From Slackia sp. (GTDB lineage: Bacteria > Actinomycetota > Coriobacteriia > Coriobacteriales > Eggerthellaceae): a stretch of 36,083 bases of DNA. Position numbers and translations under genes: made by a program. Numbering within the stretch: position 1 is the stretch's first letter; each line of letters begins with the position of its first letter. The notes beneath the pieces were generated by a model, which was given only the letters and a program-made list of their open reading frames with translations, had not been told where the DNA came from and ran no database searches. The stretch lies in contig JAUNDR010000014.1 in NCBI GenBank assembly GCA_030525985.1, forward strand, positions 1,163-37,245. Direction: 5' to 3'. Positions 1 through 6,795 of this stretch are shown in pieces.

Positions 1-329
1 CGTTCTTCCTTGCCGTCGAAATAGCGCACCTCAACGCCCGATTGCAGGTAGTCGTTGAAAATCTCGTTACGTTGCGCGAGCGTGCCGCCCTCTACGTTGC
101 TAATCTTGAGAACAGCCTCGTCAACTGCGGCGCGAGAAAGATGCCCGTTAATACGTTCAAGGGCCGAAGAAAGGATGTCGAACAGGAACACATCGCGATA
201 CTCTTCGGTGCTGCGAGCCACATCGGGACCGTACAAGTGCACGTAGTCCTGGTTATCGCAAAGATGCTCGATGATGGCCTGCTCATAAAAATCCTCATCG
301 ATTACGAAGTCATATTCATAATGTGCCAT
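1..329 (-). CDS. hsdR: Type I restriction endonuclease R subunit, N-terminal part (cut by window edge)
   Basis: Only the first 109 codons are inside the window; the gene runs off the left edge. The translation begins MAHYEYDFVIDEDFYEQ and contains the stretch NEIFNDYLQSGVEVRY. This matches the start of the HsdR N-terminal domain, where an 'N..F...L..GV.V.Y' segment precedes the PD-(D/E)xK nuclease core. HsdR is the ATP-dependent translocase and nuclease subunit of the HsdRMS complex, which cuts unmodified DNA. The start is the ATG at 327-329, preceded on the minus strand by an AAGG about 7 nt away. A TATAAT -10 lies upstream at 409-414. An IS200 element sits directly upstream, so hsdM and hsdS, if present, must lie beyond the left edge. 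Family call is fairly sure; completeness and function of the system cannot be judged. Confidence 0.72.
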   Translation of the reverse strand, partial: MAHYEYDFVIDEDFYEQAIIEHLCDNQDYVHLYGPDVARSTEEYRDVFLFDILSSALERINGHLSRAAVDEAVLKISNVEGGTLAQRNEIFNDYLQSGVEVRYFDGKEE

Positions 330-408
330 GGCGCACCTTATCCGTTCCTTGGCCACCCTATACCAGTTCAATATCTGCCGCGAATCCGAATCGAATTCAT
401 ACTCGTGA

Positions 409-437
409 ATTATATGCCATGTACCATGGTTCGCCCA
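409..437 (-). promoter_or_regulatory. Candidate hsdR promoter with palindromic spacer
   Basis: A perfect TATAAT hexamer (minus strand, 409-414) lies about 80 nt before the hsdR start. The -35 region at 17-bp spacing (432-437, TGGGCG) is poor. The spacer contains the palindrome CCATG-TAC-CATGG (417-429), which could be an operator. The IS200 right-end hairpin begins only about 20 bp further upstream, so the insertion may have replaced or altered the original -35. This rests on sequence inspection only. Confidence 0.35.
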
Positions 438-484
438 TCCGACCAGCGTAAATCAAAACCACCCGTGATAACGGGTGGTTTGCT

Positions 485-503
485 CTTAGGGTATAACCCT
501 AAG
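485..503. repeat. Short perfect hairpin next to IS200 right end
   Basis: CTTAGGGT (485-492) and ACCCTAAG (496-503) form an 8-bp perfect hairpin with a 3-nt loop just inside the right-end hairpin. Further inside, GCCGGC pairs with itself around AAAA near 570-587. These are part of the untranslated 3' region of the IS; their role is unknown. Confidence 0.5.
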
Positions 504-594
504 GATTCCGGCCAGCGCCTAAAGACGCCGGCCTTCACCCTGTTCAGGCCCGACTGCCTTTGACCCGTGGCGTGCCGGCAAAACCGGCAGGCCG

Positions 595-1053
595 TCACTT
601 CGTCTTGAACGGGTCCTCGCACTCCTTGACGCTGAGCTTGTCCAGCGCGATGTCCGCGGCCTCCTGCTCCCTGATGTACTTGGCGATCGTAGCCTCGTTG
701 AGGCCGACCGTCGACACGTAGCAGCCTTCGGACCAGAACTTCCTGTTGCTGAACTTGTACTTTAGATTCGCATGCTTGTCGAAGATCATCAGGGAGCTCT
801 TCCCCTTCAGATACCCCATAAAGCTCGCGACGGCTATCTTCGGAGGTATCGCAACCAGCATGTGGACATGGTCCGACATGAGGTGCCCCTCGATCAGCTC
901 GACGCCCTTGTACTCGCAGAGCCTCCTGAGAATCTCCCCTATGTCCTTCCTGATTTGTCCGTATATCGCTTTCCGCCTATACTTCGGCGTGAACACGATG
1001 TGGTATTTGCACATCCACTTCGTGTGCGAGAGGCTGTAGGCTTTCTGGGCCAT
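595..1053 (-). CDS. tnpA: IS200/IS605-family transposase TnpA (Y1 HUH)
   Basis: The 152-residue protein has the standard length for IS200 TnpA. It carries HIVFTPKYRRK near the N-terminus, the HUH metal-binding motif as DHVHMLV (His62, His64), and the catalytic tyrosine in IAKYIREQE (Tyr125). These enzymes work as dimers on single-stranded DNA, using the tyrosine to cut and paste the transposon strand without copying. Start choice is MAQKAYSL at 1053: the sequence lines up with IS200 proteins from here, and a GGAAAGGTGG stretch precedes it. An in-frame ATG at 1104 lies inside the leader hairpin and is unlikely to be used. All key residues are present, so it is probably active. The adjacent leader hairpin should keep translation low. 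Confidence 0.93.
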   Translation of the reverse strand: MAQKAYSLSHTKWMCKYHIVFTPKYRRKAIYGQIRKDIGEILRRLCEYKGVELIEGHLMSDHVHMLVAIPPKIAVASFMGYLKGKSSLMIFDKHANLKYKFSNRKFWSEGCYVSTVGLNEATIAKYIREQEAADIALDKLSVKECEDPFKTK

Positions 1054-1061
1054 AGCCGACC

Positions 1062-1123
1062 ACCACCTTTCCGCTCGGATTTTTGACGGCCTGAACATCG
1101 TCAATATCCGACGGAAAGGTGGT
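1062..1123 (-). promoter_or_regulatory. tnpA leader hairpin sequestering the ribosome-binding site
   Basis: CGGAAAGGTGGT at 1112-1123 on the plus strand is the exact reverse complement of ACCACCTTTCCG at 1062-1073, giving a 12-bp perfect stem around a 38-nt loop. On the mRNA the 3' arm includes the GGAAAGG that serves as Shine-Dalgarno for tnpA, ending 8 nt before the ATG. The site is therefore occluded when the stem forms. Repression of transposase translation by an RBS-masking stem-loop is established for enterobacterial IS200; its action here is inferred from the geometry. Confidence 0.75.
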
Positions 1124-1202
1124 TTTGTAAAGCAGATTGGGTACCACCCGCAAAGCGGGTGGTTGTCTCGACGCGGCTACGCACGCGCCAGGCTTAAGCC
1201 AT

Positions 1203-1236
1203 TAATAAAAATCCGAGGGCATAAAGCCCTCGGATT
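1203..1236 (-). terminator. Rho-independent terminator of the GmrSD-like gene
   Basis: An 11-bp perfect stem AATCCGAGGGC/GCCCTCGGATT with a 5-nt loop is followed on the minus strand by TTTTTATTAA. It lies about 75 nt after the stop of the restriction gene and before the IS, so that gene ends as its own transcription unit. Confidence 0.85.
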
Positions 1237-1310
1237 CGGTTCGATAAGAAGCCCTACTCGACCATCAGCCCACAACAGCAAACGGCAGCGTCGCATTTAA
1301 GGAAGTTCGC

Positions 1311-3347
1311 CTAGAGCCCTCCTTCGACCTCATTGCGCAATTCAGCAAGCGTTTCGCCCTTATAGAGGAAGTAAAGCGGACCCGAAACCCCATTAGTGTT
1401 GGTCTTACCGAGCAAAACAGCAGCAAGCCTCGATAGCGTATATACCGTACCGTCGTACAAAACATGCGTGTCGTCGTAGACCGTGGCCACGCGACTCGGG
1501 TTGTGTATATACGAAATCTCCTCGCCCGGACGAAGACCGATCATGCTGAACTTAAAGTTGCTCCTTCTTTTGCTGCACGATTCCTCGTCGAACGACTTCT
1601 CCGATTGATACTTCGACGGGAACGACCAGATTTCGACACATCGCTGAGCAAGCTTCCTGCCTCGCCTACGAATCTGCGAGGGACCCCAATCATCATACGA
1701 AAGCAAATCGCGCGTATAGAAAAAGCTCGACTCCCCATACCAGTCGCCCTTCTCAGAAAAAAGGCCGTTGGACATTTCAGCGTTATTGCTGGTAAGAGCA
1801 AGGTTTCCCAATTTATTCAAATAATCGTCATGATGAATGGCATCATCGCCCAAAACGTTCTGCCAGCCCTCGCTTAGGGTTTTCGGCATCACATGCTCAA
1901 TCGTGGTATTGATATCGTCATATCTCGGAAGGCCTTTGGCCGCAGGCGAGTTCTGTTCAAGCACGTAGAGAAGATATTTGGTTCCGCGGGCCCTCAGAAC
2001 CTCGAAAATCTGCCTATTGACAAGCGCGTCGAAGAACATTCTGTCAGACGGGAAGGCGAACTTTTCGCTGCCTGAGGAAAGAGCTACCCAAAAAGCGTCA
2101 ACAAGGTTGTCGTAATCGTCTTCAGGCAGCTTTCTGAGGATATTGCCCGCGAACTGCGAGTTAATACCCGTTGTGCCAGAAACCTTTGCCCCGAAGACAA
2201 GGGAAAGACACGCATTGAGCATTTCCATCATCTGATCCGTCGTAATAAGACCGCGATGATACTTATCCATGACGTACAGCAAGACGGGGCGCGATGCGAC
2301 AGCCTGATTAAGAGAAACAATCGAATAAATGACACGACCCGCATCATCCAGGGCATTCATATCGATTCCGTCGTCGAATACAAGGTCCCTGTAAACCTCG
2401 GAATAACCCAACATGTCCTTAAGGATCAACTCCGTGACCTCGGAAGAGCTCTCGTATCGTTCCTTCTTGCCGACGAGAGAAGCGTAATGGTCTTTAAACG
2501 CTTGGTACAGATTGTTCTCGTTAATGTGAGCCCTTCGGCCTCGGAGCATGAGAGCGTCCGATTTCCTGACAAAGATCAGGTAATCGATAAAAAACCTAAC
2601 CATATTGTCAGCACGAACGTTTTCTTCGATTCCAAACCAATAGTCATCATAGAGACGAACCTGGGTCTCATAATCGAGACTCATAAGAAGGAAGTTTCGA
2701 AGAAGATCGACATCGGTAAGATCAAGGCCTGTAGAGTTCAGACTTTCAAATATCTCCTGAGGATTCTCCCCTTCAACATCCAGGTCGACGATAACGATGC
2801 GATCGAGAGCGGATCGCACATCAGCCACCTGGCACTCGTCCAAGCCTGAAATCGCCTCGTAGAAATAATTATAGTTCTGATAAATTCGAGACGACGCCTC
2901 CGAAGGCGACAACTTGCTTGCCGGAGTGTATTCCTTATTGGAGAGAAGCTTATTGTATACCTCGTCGTCCCTTCTATTGAGATGCAATTTCACCTTATGA
3001 TTAGGCGAAACACCGTACCCATTATTATGAAGGAAGTTGGAATCTATATCATTTTTAAAAACTTCGTTGTCAACATAATCATGCATAGCTTTCATGAGTA
3101 ATGTCACGGTAGTGATTCTCTGCTGACCATCGATAATGGTCTTCTCGTGGCCGTTGAACGTCTTAGAGCAGACAGTGCCGAGAAAGTGAGTCTTTGAAGA
3201 CGGGCTTTGGGAAATGTACCAGATGTCATTCCATAACTGCTTGCAGTTCTCCTCTTTCCAGTCGTAATTTCGCTGATACACGGGAATCATAAAGCTCATA
3301 TTCGTTGCGGTCAGATACTGCGTTATGTTGTTCTTATTAACCTGCAT
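1311..3347 (-). CDS. GmrSD-type restriction protein: DUF262 + DUF1524 HNH + RAMA-like C-terminal domain
   Basis: A 678-residue single-chain GmrSD-family protein. Residues 1-230 are the DUF262 (GmrS) part, with IPVYQRNYDW (21-30), the DGQQR nucleotide-handling motif (73-77) and a later SLNSTGLDLTDVDLLRN stretch. Residues 483-575 are the DUF1524 (GmrD) HNH-type nuclease, with IEHVMP, then KLGNLALTSNN and FSEK. From about residue 598 an extra domain follows (LRPGEEISYI, HVLYDGTVYTLSRLA, NGVSGPLYFLYKGETL), resembling the RAMA/DUF4357 module linked to restriction enzymes and adenine methylases. GmrSD proteins are NTP-dependent type IV nucleases that cut modified, often phage, DNA. The start is supported by AAGGGG 7 nt upstream. 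The gene is AT-richer than the genome core, which suggests horizontal transfer. Family call is strong; the RAMA assignment is by eye. Confidence 0.9.
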   Translation of the reverse strand: MQVNKNNITQYLTATNMSFMIPVYQRNYDWKEENCKQLWNDIWYISQSPSSKTHFLGTVCSKTFNGHEKTIIDGQQRITTVTLLMKAMHDYVDNEVFKNDIDSNFLHNNGYGVSPNHKVKLHLNRRDDEVYNKLLSNKEYTPASKLSPSEASSRIYQNYNYFYEAISGLDECQVADVRSALDRIVIVDLDVEGENPQEIFESLNSTGLDLTDVDLLRNFLLMSLDYETQVRLYDDYWFGIEENVRADNMVRFFIDYLIFVRKSDALMLRGRRAHINENNLYQAFKDHYASLVGKKERYESSSEVTELILKDMLGYSEVYRDLVFDDGIDMNALDDAGRVIYSIVSLNQAVASRPVLLYVMDKYHRGLITTDQMMEMLNACLSLVFGAKVSGTTGINSQFAGNILRKLPEDDYDNLVDAFWVALSSGSEKFAFPSDRMFFDALVNRQIFEVLRARGTKYLLYVLEQNSPAAKGLPRYDDINTTIEHVMPKTLSEGWQNVLGDDAIHHDDYLNKLGNLALTSNNAEMSNGLFSEKGDWYGESSFFYTRDLLSYDDWGPSQIRRRGRKLAQRCVEIWSFPSKYQSEKSFDEESCSKRRSNFKFSMIGLRPGEEISYIHNPSRVATVYDDTHVLYDGTVYTLSRLAAVLLGKTNTNGVSGPLYFLYKGETLAELRNEVEGGL

Positions 3348-3813
3348 GATCGCCCCTTAGACCCGCTGGCGGTAGACCAACGCCAGCGCAATCGATAATT
3401 AGCCGAAAGGTCGCACCTCGCAAACGCGTAAGCGCCCATCCATCCTATCACTTCGCCTTGAAGCAAGCCTTACAAATGGACACTCTCGGACCCCATGAGG
3501 TGAATCGATTGCCCTTTAGCCCTGTTTGAAAGCCGAATAACCCTCGTCGAACGCCATCGCACACAGAAACTTCCAGCGACCAACAGTCAAGTCAATTCAA
3601 GCCTAGAGCGGTTCCATTCGAGCAGCGACAACCCTCCAGCACGGAGGCAGCTGCCGACAAAAAAGCCCCGCGATCAAAGCCAGAACGCTCCTAACAGCTT
3701 CGGAGGCACGGCCTGGCGCCTTAGCGACCCCCTCACGAGCGAGCCATTTCACCTCGATGTAGATACTTCCGCGCCCTTCAAAACATTTGATCGAATCCGC
3801 GTCTATCTTACGA
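3348..3813. other. 466-bp non-coding junction between defence island and core genome
   Basis: No convincing gene is seen on either strand, and no tRNA-like element or obvious attachment site. At 3364-3388 there is a perfect 8-bp inverted repeat just before the restriction gene. Around 3450-3600 the minus strand has only very short open frames. Near 3660 a GGGGC followed by TTTTTT on the minus strand looks like the tail of a weak terminator for the methyltransferase that ends at 3814, but the stem before it is poor. The base composition changes across this stretch. Confidence 0.6.
3364..3388 (-). promoter_or_regulatory. 8-bp perfect inverted repeat in the leader of the GmrSD-like gene
   Basis: CGCTGGCG (3364-3371) and CGCCAGCG (3381-3388) are separated by 9 nt and sit 4 nt upstream of the AAGGGG ribosome-binding site of the restriction gene. 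As DNA this could be an operator for a dimeric repressor. As RNA it is a hairpin abutting the Shine-Dalgarno. No regulator gene is adjacent inside the window. Confidence 0.45.
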
Positions 3814-4770
3814 TTAGGCTCTCTGCAGCACCAAATACTTATTCATCGCCCCCGTGCGGCCGTCGGCTTCGAAAGCATCGATCAGGCGCGCTCGCGACGA
3901 CACGGCGTCAATCAGGCGCCCCACTTCCTCATCAGAGAAATGATGGCAATAGCGCCACGCTCTTTCGACGTTTTTCCAGCCCAGCAGATAATCGCCCTCG
4001 TCGAACGCATCCGCCGCAAGACCGAGCGCGCTGCCTGCCTGCGCGTGCGTCGCCTGCGCCTTCGCCGCCAACGCGGGATTGTTCATGAACTGCCAAAGCG
4101 ACACGGCCACGCATCCCCCGGGACGCACCGCGTCGATCAAACCCTCCAGCACGCGCACGCGCAGCCGCTCGTCAGGCACATGATGCAGAAACCCGAACGA
4201 CACGGCCATATCCGTCTGTGGCGCATGATGCAGTTCGCACAACGACGCACCCGCAATCAAGCCGCCCACGATATCGGACGATTCATACGTCACGAGAATA
4301 CCCAGCTCGCTTGCCGAAGCGGCCAACTCGTCGCAACCGTCCACCGCATACGCGCGCACATCCGCGCACGGCAACGCCTCTTCCAGATAGCGTTCGAAAC
4401 GCAGATTGCCGCATGCCAAGTCGAATACGGAAACCGCGGGGCGCATTGCGCCTTCGGTCTCGCAGGGTGCGGCTTCGCCCGCGTTCCCGTCGGCCGTTAT
4501 TTCGACATGCCGGACTTCTCTCTCGGCGCTATCAGCATCGAACATTCCATCGCAAAGAAGCGGTCCCCTTGAAACAACGCCTTCCCCGCGAAGTCGCCCG
4601 GCACCAACACACAAAGAGCCATCGGCAACGCCCAGCGCCTCCGCCATCATAGCGACGCAACGCCGCCATCCATGCCACGGCGCCGTGCGCGTCGCGGAAA
4701 ACGACGCGGCTTGCGCGCGATAGAAATCGGACGTCACGTTGCAGAGTATTTCAGCGGTCTTCATATCCAT
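3814..4770 (-). CDS. Trm9-like SAM-dependent methyltransferase (candidate tRNA wobble-uridine methylase)
   Basis: A 318-residue class I methyltransferase. The N-terminus carries NVTSDFYRAQ...SFSATRTAPWHGW (about 11-35), which closely resembles the 'YNEIA.HFS.TR..PWP' signature of eukaryotic Trm9. SAM-binding motif I is VFDLACGNLRF (115-125). Later motifs include MAVSFGFLHHVPDE, RPGGCVAVSLW and a C-terminal MNKYLVLQ. About 60 poorly conserved residues (50-110) separate the Trm9-like segment from motif I. Trm9 methylates cm5U34 to mcm5U34 in tRNA. The gene is divergent from elp3 with a 36-bp gap, and Elp3 makes the cm5U substrate, so a linked role is likely but not shown. The start at 4770 (MDMKTAE) or 4764 is uncertain because no strong Shine-Dalgarno is visible. 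A general small-molecule methyltransferase remains possible. Confidence 0.82.
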   Translation of the reverse strand: MDMKTAEILCNVTSDFYRAQAASFSATRTAPWHGWRRCVAMMAEALGVADGSLCVGAGRLRGEGVVSRGPLLCDGMFDADSAEREVRHVEITADGNAGEAAPCETEGAMRPAVSVFDLACGNLRFERYLEEALPCADVRAYAVDGCDELAASASELGILVTYESSDIVGGLIAGASLCELHHAPQTDMAVSFGFLHHVPDERLRVRVLEGLIDAVRPGGCVAVSLWQFMNNPALAAKAQATHAQAGSALGLAADAFDEGDYLLGWKNVERAWRYCHHFSDEEVGRLIDAVSSRARLIDAFEADGRTGAMNKYLVLQRA

Positions 4771-4806
4771 ACGAATCGCCTGCGATTCTACGATAGACTT
4801 ACCCGC
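4771..4806. promoter_or_regulatory. Compact divergent promoter region, methyltransferase/elp3
   Basis: Only 36 bp separate the two start codons. A plus-strand -10-like TACGAT (4789-4794) overlaps a minus-strand TAGAAT (4785-4790). Each would place transcription start within about 4-8 nt of the start codon, and neither gene has a clear Shine-Dalgarno. This suggests leaderless or near-leaderless mRNAs and mutually exclusive polymerase binding. The -35 elements are weak and would lie inside the opposite gene. Confidence 0.35.
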
Positions 4807-6621
4807 ATGGATACTATTTTGCTTGAAGTCATCGAAGAGATACGCTGCGGCACCGACGTGGACCACAAAGTGCTCGCACGCATCCTGCACGAACACAACC
4901 AGGGGCTTTCGCGCAACGAAGACCACTTCGCGAAAAAGCAGCTTCTGCCCTACTATTTCGCGCTCAAAGAGCGCTCGCCCGAAACGGTGGCGACATGGAA
5001 CCTCGACGACGCGACCGAGCGCGCGCTCATTGCGGCACTGCAGATGAAGCCGCGCCGCACTGCATCGGGCGTAGCCACGATCACCGTGATCACCAAGCCT
5101 TGGAGCTGCGGCAGCGATTGCCTCTACTGTCCCAACGACGTGCGCATGCCGAAAAGCTATCTGCACGACGAGCCCGCCTGCCAACGGGCCGAGCGCAACT
5201 GCTTCGACCCGTATCTGCAGGTGGCATCGCGCTTGCGTGCGCTCCACCAGATGGGACACCCCATCGACAAGATCGAACTGATCGTGCTGGGCGGCACCTG
5301 GACCGACTACCCCGTCGCCTACCAGACCTGGTTCATCGCCGAGCTGTTCCGCGCGCTCAACGACGGCGTAGATGCCGCCGAACAGGTGGAGGCGCGCCGC
5401 GCCTTCTACGCGGACGCAGGCATCGCCAGCGACGGCCGCTCCCTTGCCACGTTCGCCCGCGATGCCCAGCAGGCAGTCAACCGGGGCGCTTCCTTCAATG
5501 CCGTAGTGCGCAATCTGTATGCCGAGCACGCAGGCTGGCAACGCGCCGCCGCCATGCAAAGGGCAACCATCGAAGAGCTGGAAGCCTTGCAGCGCGAAAA
5601 CGAGCAGGCGAACAGCCGCGTGGTGGGCTTGGTGGTGGAAACGCGCCCCGACGCGATCGACGCGCATACCTGCACCATGCTGCGCCGGTTCGGCTGCACC
5701 AAGGTGCAGATCGGCGTGCAAAGTCTCAATCCCGCCGTGCTGGCCGCCAACAACCGGCGCATCAGCCCCGAGCGCATCGCCGAAGCCTTCGCTTTGCTGC
5801 GCCTGTTCGGCTTCAAAATCCATGCCCATTTCATGGCGAACCTCTACGGCGCCACGCCCGACGCCGACAAACAAGATTACGAAACCTTCGTGACCGACGC
5901 GCGCTATCTGCCCGACGAGGTGAAGATCTATCCTTGCGCGCTCGTGAACGGCACGGGGCTCGTGCAGCACTTCGAAGACGGCAGCTGGCGCCCTTATACC
6001 GAAGACGAGCTGATCGACGCGCTTTCGCACGACACGCTGATCACGCCGCCCTATATGCGCATCTCGCGCATGATCAGGGATATTTCGGCAAGCGACATCA
6101 TGGCGGGCAACAAGAAGACCAATCTGCGCCAGATGGTGGAGCGCCATATCGAGCAAACCGAACGCGGCGGCCAGGTATCGGATATCCGCTACCGCGAGAT
6201 CAACAATCGCGCCACCGAGGTGGCCGATCTGTCGATCGACGATGTGGAATACGAGACATCCGTTTCGACCGAGCATTTCCTGCAGTGGGTCACGCCCGAC
6301 AATCGCATCGCAGGCTTCTTGCGCCTATCGCTGCCGAACCCCGATGCGATCGACGCGCGCGCCGACCTGCCGATTGCCGAAGGGGAAGCCACGATCCGCG
6401 AAGTGCACGTCTACGGCGCCGCCGCCAAACTGCACGCCACGAGCAAAGGCGCGCAGCATTTGGGGCTGGGCCGCACGCTCGTGGAAACCGCCTGCTCCAT
6501 GGCACACGACGCCGGATACCGCGCCGTCAACGTGATCAGCTCCGTCGGCACGCGCGAATACTACCGCAAGCTGGGATTCGCCGATGCAGGGCTTTATCAA
6601 AAGCGCACGATCGACGGCTAA
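4807..6621 (+). CDS. elp3: Elp3: radical SAM/GNAT tRNA uridine-34 modification enzyme
   Basis: A 604-residue Elp3 homologue with both catalytic halves. The radical SAM domain has KPRRTASG (81-88) and the [4Fe-4S] ligands in CGSDCLYCPND (Cys101, Cys105, Cys108). GGTWTDYP follows at about 162, ETRPDAI at about 278, then VQIGVQSLN. The C-terminal GNAT domain has REVHVYG, the acetyl-CoA loop HLGLGRTLVE and VISSVGTREYYRKLGF. Elp3 uses SAM and acetyl-CoA to add a carboxymethyl group to C5 of tRNA U34 (cm5U). About 115 residues lie between GGTW and ETRPD, longer than I recall for compact members, including a stretch rich in Ala, Glu and Arg. The start is MDTILLEV, where family similarity begins. Upstream in-frame codons overlap the divergent gene. 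The Trm9-like neighbour supports a tRNA role. Confidence 0.95.
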   Translation: MDTILLEVIEEIRCGTDVDHKVLARILHEHNQGLSRNEDHFAKKQLLPYYFALKERSPETVATWNLDDATERALIAALQMKPRRTASGVATITVITKPWSCGSDCLYCPNDVRMPKSYLHDEPACQRAERNCFDPYLQVASRLRALHQMGHPIDKIELIVLGGTWTDYPVAYQTWFIAELFRALNDGVDAAEQVEARRAFYADAGIASDGRSLATFARDAQQAVNRGASFNAVVRNLYAEHAGWQRAAAMQRATIEELEALQRENEQANSRVVGLVVETRPDAIDAHTCTMLRRFGCTKVQIGVQSLNPAVLAANNRRISPERIAEAFALLRLFGFKIHAHFMANLYGATPDADKQDYETFVTDARYLPDEVKIYPCALVNGTGLVQHFEDGSWRPYTEDELIDALSHDTLITPPYMRISRMIRDISASDIMAGNKKTNLRQMVERHIEQTERGGQVSDIRYREINNRATEVADLSIDDVEYETSVSTEHFLQWVTPDNRIAGFLRLSLPNPDAIDARADLPIAEGEATIREVHVYGAAAKLHATSKGAQHLGLGRTLVETACSMAHDAGYRAVNVISSVGTREYYRKLGFADAGLYQKRTIDG

Positions 6622-6795
6622 GCACGCCTATCTGGAAAAGCTCCGACCGCCCCAGCTCCGCTCTGCCCTGCCCATCGCGAAAACCGGACGGCATAAACCC
6701 CTTCGCCGCAATGCGTCGGGTCGTGAAAAGCGCAATACGAACGAAAACCGGCCGCACCCATCGGACGCGGCGCGCAACGAGAAAGGAATCCGCCC

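Larger units (their letters stand above)
456..1163 (-). mobile_element. IS200-type insertion sequence (IS200/IS605 family)
   Basis: One tnpA gene lies between two similar subterminal hairpins. On the minus strand the left-end hairpin (1143-1163) has arms ACCACCCGC/GCGGGTGGT. The right-end hairpin (456-481) has arms AAACCACCCGT/ACGGGTGGTTT around a 4-nt loop. The two ends share the ACCACCCG core, as expected when TnpA recognises both ends as single-stranded hairpins. Hairpin-to-hairpin length is about 708 bp, the size of classical IS200. There are no terminal inverted repeats and no target duplication, as is normal for this family. The exact cleavage sites a few bases outside the hairpins cannot be fixed by eye. 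No tnpB is present. Confidence 0.88.

Noticed and set aside
4771-6276. Extension of the methyltransferase frame upstream to an 820-codon frame
   Set aside because: The added 502 codons are antisense to elp3 and show no family similarity; Trm9-like similarity begins right at the chosen start.
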